Source: an uncultured Luteimonas sp. (lineage in GTDB: Bacteria > Pseudomonadota > Gammaproteobacteria > Xanthomonadales > Xanthomonadaceae). From it: a stretch of DNA of 64,000 nt. Every line of letters begins with the position of its first letter. Within the stretch, counting starts at the first letter, position 1. This document shows, piece after piece, positions 53,334 to 61,802 of this stretch. The stretch lies in assembly GCA_934541015.1 (NCBI GenBank), contig CAKTDC010000001.1, positions 134,863-198,862 on the forward strand. The letters are read 5' to 3'. The translations under genes were made by a program, and so were the position numbers. Under the pieces are notes generated by a model. That model was not told the origin of the DNA and did not search any database. It saw nothing but the letters and a program-made list of their open reading frames with translations.

Positions 53334-54254
53334 CTACCGGGAGTCACCGGCCTGTGTGGTGTTGAAGTGGAGTACACCGTGCGGGCCGAACATGCGGAAC
53401 GGGATCGAGTGCAGGCGCAGGCCGCGGTTGACCTGGACCACGAAGTGCAGGTGCGGGCCGGTGCTGAAGCCGGTGTTGCCGGACAGGCCGATCGGCTGCC
53501 CGCGACGGACGTGCTCGCCCACGCGCACCAGGGCGCCGTCCGCCTGCAGGTGCGCGTACAGGGCCATGCTGCCGTCGTTGTGCAGGATGCGGATGAAGTT
53601 GGCGCGGTCCACCGCGTCGGCATCGCCCGGTTCGGCATCGTCGAAGCCGGTCTCGACCTGCATCACGGTGCCGTCGCGCGCGGCGAGCACGACGGTGCCG
53701 GTGGCGGCGGCGAAATCGACGGCGTGGCGATTGCCGTCGTCGCCGTGGCTGAATCCGCCGTCCCAGGCCTGCTGCGTGCGCAGGACGCCGGTCTGCAGCG
53801 GGTAGGCGTATTGGACGTCCGGCTGCGGACGCGCGTTGGTGCTCCCCGGCACCGCCTGCAGCCACAGCCGGTGCCGTCCCGGCGCGATCACCGCCACCAG
53901 GGTGCTCTGCAGCGCCGGCACGCTGGCGCGCGCGGGCAGCGGCGGGTCGCTCGCCGGGTCGTCGCCGGGATAGGCGTGGAGCAGCACTTCGATCGGGCCT
54001 GCGAGCAGGTTGTCGACCCAGGCCAGGTGGCCGCCGGCGCTGTCCTCGATGCGCAGCCGGGCCATGGCGGAGGGGCCGTCCTGGAAGCGGATCGCGACCG
54101 CGGAGGCGGCCTCGGCGCCGGGCGGCAGGCGGTCGGTGTAGTGCGGGGTGCCGTCGCGATCGGTCCAGCGGTAGACCTGCGGCGGCTGCGCCAGCGCGCC
54201 TGCCGCGGCGAGCGCGAGCACGGGCAGCCACAGGCGGCCGGGGCCGGGTGCCAT
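53334..54254 (-). CDS. exported M23 family metallopeptidase
   Basis: The 306-residue protein has a signal peptide (LWLPVLALAAAGALAQ), a DUF4124-type segment VYRWTDRDGTPHYTDRLPPGA (about 27-47), a middle Ig-like part, and a C-terminal M23 domain (about 180-300): GNRHAVDFAAATGTVVLAARDG (HxxxD), YAHLQADGALVRVGEHVRRGQPIGLSGNTGFSTGPHLHFVVQVN (HxH). Both zinc motifs are intact, so it is probably an active peptidoglycan endopeptidase in the periplasm. It starts five bases after the lipoprotein gene, so the two form an operon. Confidence 0.92.
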   Translation of the reverse strand: MAPGPGRLWLPVLALAAAGALAQPPQVYRWTDRDGTPHYTDRLPPGAEAASAVAIRFQDGPSAMARLRIEDSAGGHLAWVDNLLAGPIEVLLHAYPGDDPASDPPLPARASVPALQSTLVAVIAPGRHRLWLQAVPGSTNARPQPDVQYAYPLQTGVLRTQQAWDGGFSHGDDGNRHAVDFAAATGTVVLAARDGTVMQVETGFDDAEPGDADAVDRANFIRILHNDGSMALYAHLQADGALVRVGEHVRRGQPIGLSGNTGFSTGPHLHFVVQVNRGLRLHSIPFRMFGPHGVLHFNTTQAGDSR

Positions 54255-54259
54255 CGCGG

Positions 54260-55339
54260 TCAGCGCACGCAGCGCGGATCCAGCTGCAGCGCGTCGACCA
54301 CGTCGCGCAGGTCGAACGCCCCGATGGCCTTGTCGGCGTGCACCGCGAACAGCGCGCCGCCGGGGAAGCGCGGCGTGCCCGCGGCGTGCAGGCTGATGCC
54401 GTCGGTCCAGGCCACGGTGGTGCCGGTGAAGGCGCCGCGCGGCGCCAGCGTCCGCCGTTCGAACAGGCGGAAGATGGTGAGCGGGTTGAGCTGGTCGGCG
54501 GCGATCCAGTAGCCCTCGCCGTCGCCGCAGTCCCACAGCGCGACGCCCTCGGGCTCGGCCAGGAAGGTGCCCGCCGGAAGGCCGCGCCCGGTGGGGACGC
54601 CGGACAGGGTGTATTCGCGCAGCGTGGCCTCGTGGCGGGTGTCCTCGTCGGCGACCAGCAGGCGGTCGTGCAGCGGATCCCCGGCCAGCGACTCGACCAT
54701 GCGCAGCGCGCCGGCTTCGCGGGTGTCTCCGAACGCACCCCGGTATTCGGCCTCGATGCGCTCGTCGTCCACGCGCAGGCGGTAGCGGCGCACGCGCTGG
54801 TCGAGTTCGGCCAGCGGCGGCACCTGGTCGAACCGGCTGCCGTACATGAAGCTGTCGGTGACGTAGACCTCCAGCTGTCCGGATGCCGGCTCGTGCAGCC
54901 AGACGCCGTAGGGGCTGCGCAGTTCGCCCTGGCCGAAGCTGCCCAGCGGCCTGAACTCCGGCAGCAGCAGCACCTGCACGCGCCGATTGTCGCGCTCGGA
55001 CACCAGCAGGTGGTCGCCGTGGACGATCACGCCGTTGGGGCGCCGGAACCGGCCCGGAGCGTCGCCCTCGCCGCCGACGGCGTGAAGCCGCTCGCCGCTG
55101 GAGGCGTCGAACACGACGAGCTGGTGGCTGTGCTTGGCCGTGGCGACCAGCCACAGCGTTCCGTCCGGCGCCGGCCAGGTGGCCAGCGAATCCAGCTCGT
55201 CGGCGGGGCTTTCGGCGGTGACATAGCGCTCGGCGATCGCCACCGGCGCCGGATCGGCGGCGGCCGCGGGCGGCGCGGCGGCGCGGGGAATCGCGCAGCC
55301 CGACAGCAGCAGCACGAGCAGGGGGAGGAGGCGTTTCAT
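54260..55339 (-). CDS. lipoprotein with NHL-like beta-propeller
   Basis: The 359-residue protein starts at the ATG at 55339 (MKRLLPLLVLLLSGC): lipobox LLSGC with the lipidated Cys at 15. The mature part has NHL-type blades (ERLHAVGGEGDAPGRFRRPNGVIVHGDHLLVSERDNRRVQVLLLPEFRPLGSFGQGELRSPYGVWLHEPASGQLEVYVTDSF), a sign of a six-bladed propeller. It could act as a 3-phytase-like or lactonase-like enzyme or as a scaffold; I see no clear active site. It is co-transcribed with the M23 peptidase. Confidence 0.82.
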   Translation of the reverse strand: MKRLLPLLVLLLSGCAIPRAAAPPAAAADPAPVAIAERYVTAESPADELDSLATWPAPDGTLWLVATAKHSHQLVVFDASSGERLHAVGGEGDAPGRFRRPNGVIVHGDHLLVSERDNRRVQVLLLPEFRPLGSFGQGELRSPYGVWLHEPASGQLEVYVTDSFMYGSRFDQVPPLAELDQRVRRYRLRVDDERIEAEYRGAFGDTREAGALRMVESLAGDPLHDRLLVADEDTRHEATLREYTLSGVPTGRGLPAGTFLAEPEGVALWDCGDGEGYWIAADQLNPLTIFRLFERRTLAPRGAFTGTTVAWTDGISLHAAGTPRFPGGALFAVHADKAIGAFDLRDVVDALQLDPRCVR

Positions 55340-55400
55340 CGCCGGCAATTATGACCGGCCGCGCCGGCGAAGGAACCGCCGGTCGGCGCGGGCCCGTTCC

Positions 55401-55424
55401 ATCGCTTTATCGCAATAAAGCGAT
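55401..55424. promoter_or_regulatory. perfect AT-rich palindrome before the met operon
   Basis: Arms ATCGCTTTAT (55401-55410) and ATAAAGCGAT (55415-55424) are perfectly complementary around CGCA. The right arm ends where a -35 TTGACA (55424-55429) begins, so a bound dimer would cover the promoter. It has no T-run and is not a terminator. Confidence 0.6.
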
Positions 55425-55452
55425 TGACAACGCTCGGGGATGCTGGCAACCT
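55424..55452 (+). promoter_or_regulatory. met operon promoter
   Basis: A perfect -35 TTGACA (55424-55429) lies 38 bases before the riboswitch. A -10 at 17 bases would read CAACCT (55447-55452), which is poor, so the -10 is not firmly placed. Confidence 0.45.
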
Positions 55453-55461
55453 GCCCGCCAT

Positions 55462-55580
55462 CCATCGAGACCGGCGGAGGGACAGGCCCTTTGATGCCGG
55501 GGCAACCTGACTGGATTCCCCCAGGGGAAACAGTCGCGGTGCCAAGTCCTGCGGGGACCTGCGAGTCCACCGGAAGATGG
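55462..55580 (+). ncRNA. SAM-I (S-box) riboswitch
   Basis: Stem P1 pairs CCATC (55462-55466) with GATGG (55576-55580). Inside are the S-box core blocks CGAGAccGGcGGAGGGAc (55466-55483), GGCCCtttGAtGCCgGGGCAACC (55485-55507, including the kink and P2/P3 junction), and GGTGCCAAgTCCtGC (55539-55553). This order and spacing are those of the SAM-I aptamer. Binding of S-adenosylmethionine would turn off the metX-metB-hom genes that follow. No obvious intrinsic terminator follows, so control may be on translation. Confidence 0.9.
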
Positions 55581-55680
55581 TTGCACGCTGCCGATCCAGG
55601 GTGGCTGCATCGGCCGGTCCCCCGGCTTCTTCCGATCCCCGCGCGCATCGATGGCCTTGTCCCTCACGGATATCGCCAGC

Positions 55681-56730
55681 ATGAGTTTCGACGCCGCCGC
55701 GCAGGGCCAGTCGCCCGCCTTCACCGAAGCCTCCGCGCCGGAGGCCGCGCAGCCCGTGCCGGCCGGCGCGGACGCGGTGCAGCGTGGCGACGTGGCCGTG
55801 GACCTGGCGCTGCGCCACGGCGGACAGCGCCAGCTGCGCCTGCGCTATGAATGCGTCGGCCCGGCCGGTGCGCCGGTGGTGCTGGTGGCCGGGGGCATCT
55901 CGGCGCATCGCCACGTTGCCGCGAACGCGCGCCATCCCGAGCCGGGCTGGGCGAACGCGCTGGTCGGCAGCGGCCGCACGCTCGATCCGGCGCGCCTGCG
56001 GATCCTCGCCTTCGATTACCTCGGCGCCGACGGCAGCCTGGACGTGGCCATCGACACCGCCGACCAGGCCGACGCGGTCGCCGCGCTGCTCGATGCGCTC
56101 AGCATCGACGCCCTGCGCGGATTCGTCGGCTATTCCTACGGCGCCTTGGTCGGGCTGCAGTTCGGCATCCGCCACCCGCGTCGCCTGCGCCAGCTGGTCG
56201 CGGTCAGCGGCGCGCACCGCGCCCATCCCTATGCCGCGGCCTGGCGCGCGCTGCAGCGCAAGGCGGTGGCGCTGGGGCAGCTGCAGTGCGCCGACGTGCA
56301 GGGACTGTCGCTGGCGCGGCAGTTCGCGATGCTCAGCTACCGCACGCCCGAGGAGTTCGGCGAGCGCTTCGATGCCGAGCCGGAACTCATCAACGGCCGC
56401 GTGCGCGTGGCCGCCGAGGACTACCTCGATGCCGCCGGCGCGCAGTTCGTCGCGCGCATCCCGGTGACCGCCTGGCTGCGGCTGTCCGAATCGATCGACC
56501 TGCACCGCATCGACCCGGCCAGGGTCGCCGTGCCGACCCTGGTGGTGGCGGTCGAGGGCGACCGCCTGGTGCCGCTGGCGGACGCGGTGACCCTGGTCGA
56601 GGGTCTGGGCACCCGCGGCAGCCTGCGCGTGCTGCGCTCGGCCTACGGCCACGACGCCTTCCTCAAGGAACACGACCGCATCGACGGCATCCTCGCCGCT
56701 GCCCTGCGCGACAACGGAGAACACGCATGA
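55681..56730 (+). CDS. metX: homoserine O-acyltransferase (MetX type)
   Basis: The 349-residue alpha/beta-hydrolase has the nucleophile Ser152 in GFVGYSYGALVGLQFG, Asp in VVAVEGDRLVPLADAV, and His in SAYGHDAFLKEHD. It adds an acyl group to homoserine, the first committed step to methionine. In xanthomonads such short MetX proteins are reported to use succinyl-CoA; I cannot decide between acetyl and succinyl here. An ATG at 55651 is an alternative start. It is first in the operon behind the SAM riboswitch, and overlaps metB by ATGA. Confidence 0.88.
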   Translation: MSFDAAAQGQSPAFTEASAPEAAQPVPAGADAVQRGDVAVDLALRHGGQRQLRLRYECVGPAGAPVVLVAGGISAHRHVAANARHPEPGWANALVGSGRTLDPARLRILAFDYLGADGSLDVAIDTADQADAVAALLDALSIDALRGFVGYSYGALVGLQFGIRHPRRLRQLVAVSGAHRAHPYAAAWRALQRKAVALGQLQCADVQGLSLARQFAMLSYRTPEEFGERFDAEPELINGRVRVAAEDYLDAAGAQFVARIPVTAWLRLSESIDLHRIDPARVAVPTLVVAVEGDRLVPLADAVTLVEGLGTRGSLRVLRSAYGHDAFLKEHDRIDGILAAALRDNGEHA

Positions 56731-57950
56731 GCCACGCTTCCAGCCCCGAGCCGCAGGGCGCCTGTCGTCCCGCCACCGCCGCCGTGCGCGCCGGCATCGA
56801 CCGCGACACCGCCCACGGCGCGGTGGTGCCACCGATCGTGCTGTCGAGCAACTTCAGCTTCGACGGCTTCGGCAACAAGCGTGAATACGACTACACCCGC
56901 AGCGGCAACCCCACCCGCGACCTGCTGGCCGAGGCTCTGGCGGAACTGGAGGGCGGCGCCGGCGCGGTGGTGACCGCCACCGGCATGGGCGCGATCACCC
57001 TGGTCCTGCACGCGCTGCTCTCGCCGGGCGACCGCCTGGTGGTGCCGCACGATGCCTACGGCGGCAGTTGGCGGCTGTTCAACGCGCTGGCGGCGAAGGG
57101 GCACTTCGAGCTGATCACGGCCGATCTCACCGACCCGCTGTCGCTGGGCGAGGCGCTGGCGCAGTCGCCGAAGCTGGTGCTGATCGAGACGCCGTCCAAT
57201 CCGCTGCTGCGGGTCACCGACCTGCGCCTGGTGATCGACGCCGCGCACAGGGCCGGCGCGCTGGCGGTGGTCGACAACACCTTCCTGTCGCCGGTGCTGC
57301 AGACGCCGATCGAATTCGGCGCCGATTTCGTGCTGCATTCGACCACCAAGTACATCAATGGCCACAGCGACGTGGTCGGCGGCGCGGTGGTGGCGCGCCG
57401 CGCCGAGGATCACGAGCAGCTGGTGTGGTGGGCGAACGCGCTGGGCATCACCGGCTCGCCGTTCGACAGCTTCCTGACGTTGCGCGGCCTGCGCACCCTG
57501 GACGCGCGCCTGCGCATCCACCAGGAGAACGCCGACGCCATCGTCGCCCTGCTCGATGGGCACCCGTCGGTCTCCAGGGTCCACTTCCCCGGCCTGGAGT
57601 CGCATCCGGGCCACGCCCTGGCCGCGCGCCAGCAGAAGGGTTTTGGCGCGATGATCTCGTTCGAACTGGCCGGCGGCATCGAAGAAGTGCGGGCCTTCGT
57701 CGACGGGCTGCGCCACTTCACCCTGGCCGAATCGCTCGGTGGCGTGGAAAGCCTGGTCGCGCATCCGGCGTCGATGACCCATGCGGCGATGACGCCCGAA
57801 GCGCGCGCCAAGGCCGGGATCGGCGACGGCCTGCTGCGGCTGTCGGTCGGGATCGAGGCGGCCGCGGACCTGCTCGCCGACCTGGAGGCCGGGCTGGCGC
57901 GGGCGCAGGACGCGGCGGGCGCCGGAACCCTCAAACGGGCCGACGCATGA
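56727..57950 (+). CDS. metB: cystathionine gamma-synthase / O-acylhomoserine lyase
   Basis: The 407-residue PLP enzyme has the Cys/Met metabolism family signature with the PLP lysine Lys208 in ADFVLHSTTKYINGHSDVVGG, plus YDYTRSGNPTRDLLAEALAELEGG and GLESHPGHALAARQQKGFGAMISF. It joins acyl-homoserine with cysteine (or sulfide). The start overlaps the metX stop (ATGA) and its own stop overlaps the hom start in the same way. Confidence 0.95.
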   Translation: MSHASSPEPQGACRPATAAVRAGIDRDTAHGAVVPPIVLSSNFSFDGFGNKREYDYTRSGNPTRDLLAEALAELEGGAGAVVTATGMGAITLVLHALLSPGDRLVVPHDAYGGSWRLFNALAAKGHFELITADLTDPLSLGEALAQSPKLVLIETPSNPLLRVTDLRLVIDAAHRAGALAVVDNTFLSPVLQTPIEFGADFVLHSTTKYINGHSDVVGGAVVARRAEDHEQLVWWANALGITGSPFDSFLTLRGLRTLDARLRIHQENADAIVALLDGHPSVSRVHFPGLESHPGHALAARQQKGFGAMISFELAGGIEEVRAFVDGLRHFTLAESLGGVESLVAHPASMTHAAMTPEARAKAGIGDGLLRLSVGIEAAADLLADLEAGLARAQDAAGAGTLKRADA

Positions 57951-59023
57951 ACGTGAGCCGGCTGGACGCGGCGCGGCGGCGCAAGGCCTGGCCGGCGCGG
58001 CTGGCGCTGCTGGGCACCGGCACCGTGGGCGCGGCGTTCGCCGCAAGGTACCAGCGCCTGCGCGCCGATGGCATCGGCCTGCCCGAGCCGGCCTGGATCA
58101 GCAACTCGCGCGTGCGCCTGGCGGTGGACGGCCCGCTCGATGCGATCGTCGACGAAGCGCGCTCGGCGCCGGCCCGCAGCGGCGGCGTGCCGCCCTGGGC
58201 CGAGGCCGAAAGCCTGCGCGCGGGCGATGTCATCGTCGACGCCACCGCGAGCGGGCTGGTCGCGGACTGGCATCGCGAATGGCTGGCGCGCGGCATCCAC
58301 GTGGTCACCGCCAACAAGCTCGGCGCCGGCGCCGAGCTTGCGCGGGCCCAGGCGATCGTCGCGGCGCAGGCCGAGGGCGGGCGCTACGGCGACAGCGCCA
58401 CGGTCGGGGCGGGACTGCCGCTGCTTGCCTCGATCCGCGCGCTGCGCGCGGGCGGCGACCGGATCCATTCGGTGGAAGGCGTGCTCTCGGGCTCGCTGGC
58501 GTGGATGTTCTGGCGCCATGACGGCAGCCGCGCCTTCTCCGAGCTCGTGCGCGAGGCAAGGGCGGCCGGATACACCGAGCCCGACCCGCGGCAGGATCTG
58601 TCCGGCGCCGATGTGCGCCGCAAGCTGCTCATCCTCGCGCGTGCCGCGGGGCTGCCGCTGGAGGAGGCGGACGTGTCGGTCGATGCACTGCTGCCTGCGG
58701 AGTTGCGCGACGCTTCGCCCGCGGACGTGGACGCACGCCTGTCGGCGCTGGACGAACCGCTGCGCGAGCGGCTGGCCGCGGCCGGCCGCGACGGTGCGCG
58801 GCTGTGCTTCGTCGGCCGCTTCGATGCGGACGGCGCCAGCGTCGGCCTGCGCGCGCTGCCGGCCGGACACCCGCTGCTGGGCGGGGCAGGCACCGACAAC
58901 CGCGTGGCCATCTCCAGCGACCGCTACCGCGAACGTCCGCTGGTGATCCAGGGCCCGGGCGCAGGCGCCGAAGTCACCGCCGCGGCGCTGCTGGACGATG
59001 TGCTGCGGATCGTTCCGGGCTGA
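57947..59023 (+). CDS. hom: homoserine dehydrogenase
   Basis: The 358-residue enzyme lacks an ACT regulatory domain and is not fused to aspartokinase. It has an N-terminal Rossmann motif LALLGTGTVGAAFA, VTANKLGAGAE, and the catalytic-domain stretch GDSATVGAGLPLLASIRALRAGGDRIHSVEGVLSGSLAWMF..YTEPDPRQDLSGADVRRKLLILAR. It reduces aspartate semialdehyde to homoserine. The ATGA overlap with metB ties all three genes together; pathway control is by the SAM riboswitch rather than by threonine feedback on an ACT domain. A 7-base stem GCCTTCC/GGAAGGC follows the stop. Confidence 0.94.
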   Translation: MNVSRLDAARRRKAWPARLALLGTGTVGAAFAARYQRLRADGIGLPEPAWISNSRVRLAVDGPLDAIVDEARSAPARSGGVPPWAEAESLRAGDVIVDATASGLVADWHREWLARGIHVVTANKLGAGAELARAQAIVAAQAEGGRYGDSATVGAGLPLLASIRALRAGGDRIHSVEGVLSGSLAWMFWRHDGSRAFSELVREARAAGYTEPDPRQDLSGADVRRKLLILARAAGLPLEEADVSVDALLPAELRDASPADVDARLSALDEPLRERLAAAGRDGARLCFVGRFDADGASVGLRALPAGHPLLGGAGTDNRVAISSDRYRERPLVIQGPGAGAEVTAAALLDDVLRIVPG

Positions 59024-59079
59024 GGCGCCTTCCTTCGCCGAAACGGGTTCCGGAAGGCACAGGACCGCGGAGCCGGACG

Positions 59080-59222
59080 GCCCCCCTCCCGGCCTCCCCC
59101 GCAAGCGGGGGAAGAGCGGGAGAACCGTCGTGCGGTGGAGGAGCGGGAGCGTGTCGAACGCGGGAGGGCTGCGCCGCATCGGGATCGTTCCACCTTCCTT
59201 GCCCCGGGCAGCGGGGAAGGGA
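59080..59222. repeat. GC palindromic intergenic repeat, copy at 59.1 kb
   Basis: The main unit, ccccctcccggcctcccccgc with the complementary gcgggggaag, spans about 59084-59115. A diverged half-unit, cttgccccgggcagcgggga, is near 59199-59218. It joins the hom end to the sulfatase remnant. Confidence 0.75.
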
Positions 59223-59249
59223 GCGCTGCAATCGCGCAATTGCCGGCCG

Positions 59250-59463
59250 GTGCCAGGTTCCAGCGGATGTACTTCCAGCGCCCGTCGCGCACGCCGCGGT
59301 GCGGGCGCACGCAGTGCGCGCCGGGGAACTCGCAGTACTGGTACATGAAGTCGGGCCGCCGGAGCGGGGCGCCGCCGGCCAGCAGCGGGCGCCAGCTGCT
59401 GCCCTGCATGGCGCCGCCGTCGAGCAGCTTCGGCGCCTCGCGGCGGTTGTGGCGGGCGCTCAT
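59250..59463 (-). pseudogene. remnant of a second sulfatase
   Basis: The minus strand codes for EAPKLLDGGAMQGSSWRPLLAGGAPLRRPDFMYQYCEFPGAHCVRPHRGVRDGRWKYIRW. This aligns with VAPTLLELAGVEAPDWMQGRSWKPLLEGEPADWREDFLYEWYEYPAVHCARKHRGVRTRRWKLIHF in the intact sulfatase next to it. About 70 C-terminal residues survive; the catalytic N-terminal domain is missing and the fragment runs into repeat sequence. It is a diverged paralogue, not a simple tandem copy, left after deletion or recombination. Confidence 0.85.
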
Positions 59464-59482
59464 CGCCGCGGCTCCCGCGCGC

Positions 59483-61033
59483 TCAGGCCGGGCACTTGCC
59501 GGGCTCCAGCGCGGGCGCCACGTAGCCGGGCGGATCGACGTCGCCGATCTGCGCGCGCAGCGCGACGATCCGCGCCTGCAGCCGGGCCACGGTGGCGGCG
59601 TGCGCCGGGTCGCCGTAGAGGTTGTCGCGCTCCATCGGATCGTTGCGCAGGTCGTACAGCGCCCACTCGTCGGGCTGCTCCCAGAAGTGGATCAGCTTCC
59701 AGCGCCGGGTGCGCACGCCCCGGTGCTTGCGCGCGCAGTGCACCGCCGGGTACTCGTACCACTCGTACAGGAAGTCCTCGCGCCAGTCCGCCGGTTCGCC
59801 TTCGAGCAGCGGCTTCCAGCTGCGGCCCTGCATCCAGTCCGGCGCCTCGACGCCCGCCAGCTCGAGCAGGGTCGGCGCCACGTCGATGTTGAGCACCATG
59901 TGCGAATCGTCGACGCTGCCGGCGCGGATCCTCTTCGGCCAGCGCATCAGCATCGGCACCCGGATCGACGGCTCCAGCATCAGCCTCTTGTCGTAGAAGC
60001 CGTGCTCGCCGAGGAAGAAGCCGTTGTCGGAGGTGTAGATGACGATGGTGTTGTCGGACAGACCCTCCCTGTCGAGGAAGTCCAGCACCCGGCCGACGTT
60101 CTCGTCCACGCCCAGCAGCACGCGGTAGTAGTTGCGGACGAAGGCCTGGAACACCTCGCGCAGGCGCTGCTCCTCCGGCAGGCTGCGGTCGACCTGGGCC
60201 TTGCGCCGCTCGCTGTCGCGGAAGAAGTCGCCCATGTGCGCGATCTCCTGCGTGGTCTTCGAGTAGGCGACGGGCGCGTCCCCGGGCTGCGCTTCACCGA
60301 AGCCCGGCGGCAGCGGCACCTCGACGTCCTTGAACGCGTCGTAGAAGCGCGGGTCGGGCTCCCACGGGCCGTGCGGCGCCTTGAACTGGAAGCACAGGCA
60401 GAACGGCTTGTCCTTCGGCCGCTGCTGCAGGTAGTGCAGGCCCTGGTCGCCGATCACGTCGTCGGTGTGGCCGCGGAAGCGCACCGGCGCGCCGTTGACG
60501 ATGAACTGCGGGTCGAAGTAGCTGCCCTGTCCGCGCAGGATCGCGGCGTGGTCGAAGCCGGTGGGCGCGGACTTGATGTGCCACTTGCCGACCACGGCGG
60601 TGTGGTAGCCGGCCTTCTGCAGCAGCATCGGCCAGGTGATCTGGTCGTGGCGCAGGCCCATCTGCTGGTACCAGCCGGGCTCCTCGCCGTTGCTGGTGAC
60701 GCCGTGGGTGTGCGCGTACAGGCCGGTGAGGTAGCTGGCGCGGCTGGGCGCACACACCGAGGTGGTCACGAAGGCCTCGTCGAAGCGCAGGCCCTCGTGG
60801 CCGACGCGGTCCATGTTCGGCGTCTTCAGCACCTCGTTGCCGTAGATGCCCAGCGCGCCGCGCGCCTGGTCGTCGGTCATGATGAACAGGATGTTCGGCG
60901 CGCCCGGCTGCGCGGGTCCGGCGGATTTTCCGGCGTCCTGGTGCGCGCGGGCCAAGACCGGGGGCAGGGTGGCGCCGGCGGCGCCAGCGCCCATCAGCTG
61001 TAGAAGGGTGCGGCGATTGAACCGGTTCGACAT
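59483..61033 (-). CDS. exported sulfatase (Tat-type signal)
   Basis: The 516-residue protein starts at 61033 with GGAG seven bases before the ATG. The signal has NRRTLLQLMGAGAAGATLPPVLA, a twin-arginine-type peptide. The sulfatase domain has PNILFIMTDDQARGALGIYG (metal Asp pair), the CxPSR site Cys94-Ala-Pro-Ser-Arg98 in TSVCAPSRASYLTGLYAHTHG (Cys becomes formylglycine), and VVGKWHIKSAP. It hydrolyses sulfate esters; the acceptor glycan is unknown. A separate maturase is needed and is not in this window. A LacI-type operator lies upstream. The tail is similar to the adjacent remnant. Confidence 0.93.
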   Translation of the reverse strand: MSNRFNRRTLLQLMGAGAAGATLPPVLARAHQDAGKSAGPAQPGAPNILFIMTDDQARGALGIYGNEVLKTPNMDRVGHEGLRFDEAFVTTSVCAPSRASYLTGLYAHTHGVTSNGEEPGWYQQMGLRHDQITWPMLLQKAGYHTAVVGKWHIKSAPTGFDHAAILRGQGSYFDPQFIVNGAPVRFRGHTDDVIGDQGLHYLQQRPKDKPFCLCFQFKAPHGPWEPDPRFYDAFKDVEVPLPPGFGEAQPGDAPVAYSKTTQEIAHMGDFFRDSERRKAQVDRSLPEEQRLREVFQAFVRNYYRVLLGVDENVGRVLDFLDREGLSDNTIVIYTSDNGFFLGEHGFYDKRLMLEPSIRVPMLMRWPKRIRAGSVDDSHMVLNIDVAPTLLELAGVEAPDWMQGRSWKPLLEGEPADWREDFLYEWYEYPAVHCARKHRGVRTRRWKLIHFWEQPDEWALYDLRNDPMERDNLYGDPAHAATVARLQARIVALRAQIGDVDPPGYVAPALEPGKCPA

Positions 61034-61119
61034 CGGGGAGCTCCGGTGGCGGCGCCGTTGCCTGCGGCGTCCGGGTCCGGAGGCCGGAGCGGTGGCGGGC
61101 AGGTCAGGGTAGCGCCATG

Positions 61120-61133
61120 TGAAAACGTTTACA
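61120..61133. promoter_or_regulatory. LacI-family operator before the sulfatase gene
   Basis: TGAAAACGTTTACA fits the LacI/GalR consensus TGNAAACGTTTNCA exactly, with the CG centre. It lies 87 bases upstream of the sulfatase start, and 121 bases upstream of the divergent XRE-type gene, so it could act on either. LacI-type regulators commonly sense sugars, which fits a glycan sulfatase. Confidence 0.75.
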
Positions 61134-61254
61134 TGACGCGCCGCACGATGCCCCGTGCGCGCCGGTCCGGCTGCCGTGCCAGCGGTCGGTGCAGGGCGGC
61201 GTCCGATGCCTCGTGCAGAATGGCGTTCCCCAGACCACGCGCCTGCCATCTGCA

Positions 61255-61671
61255 ATGAAGATCGATCCGGCCATCGTCCGTGGCTTGCGCGAACGGCGCG
61301 CATGGTCCCAGGAGCAGCTGGCGCAGGTTGCCGGGCTGAGCGTGCGCACGGTGCAGCGGGTGGAGGGCGGCGACGGCGGATCGCTGGAGACGCGGATGGC
61401 GCTGTCGGCGGCGCTGGAGGTCGAGCCTGCGGCGCTGTGCGTACTGCCCGCGCCGGAGCCGGAGCCGAAGGAGCCGGATCCGGGCGAGGGGTCTGCGCCG
61501 GCCGCGGACAGCGGGATCGGCGACCGGGCCTTCCGCAGGATGGTCCTGCTGATCGGGCTGGTGGTCGTGTTCGCGCTGTTCCTGCTTTTCGGCTACCTGG
61601 TGGGGCGGGATCTGGCGGCCAGGGACAACCGCGCCGACTGCGTCGCGGAGGGCCGCAGCGACTGCCGATGA
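61255..61671 (+). CDS. XRE-type HTH protein with C-terminal membrane helix
   Basis: The 138-residue protein has a Cro/C1-type HTH (about 5-60: IVRGLRERRAWSQEQLAQVAGLSVRTVQRVEGGDGGSLETRMALSAALEV), an acidic Pro/Glu linker (65-88), one membrane helix (96-116, VLLIGLVVVFALFLLFGYLVG) and a periplasmic tail GRDLAARDNRADCVAEGRSDC. The tail closely matches the next small protein. The layout suggests a membrane-tethered regulator, but the HTH may have been recruited for another task. Start at 61255; the upstream part of the frame has no support. Confidence 0.85.
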   Translation: MKIDPAIVRGLRERRAWSQEQLAQVAGLSVRTVQRVEGGDGGSLETRMALSAALEVEPAALCVLPAPEPEPKEPDPGEGSAPAADSGIGDRAFRRMVLLIGLVVVFALFLLFGYLVGRDLAARDNRADCVAEGRSDCR

Positions 61672-61802
61672 CCGGCAGGGTGGCCACAAGTCATTGAATT
61701 TTCGGACTGGCGCCCCGTTGTCGTGTGGCTGGCGGGCGGCCGTCGTGGCGTTGGCGCGCCGCTTCTGCGGAGATGGCGGCTCACCCACAGAGAGCGCCAG
61801 CC

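Noticed and set aside
59024..59480. Intact gene after hom
   Set aside because: The plus-strand frames here have no domains. The minus strand carries only a sulfatase fragment merged with repeat sequence.
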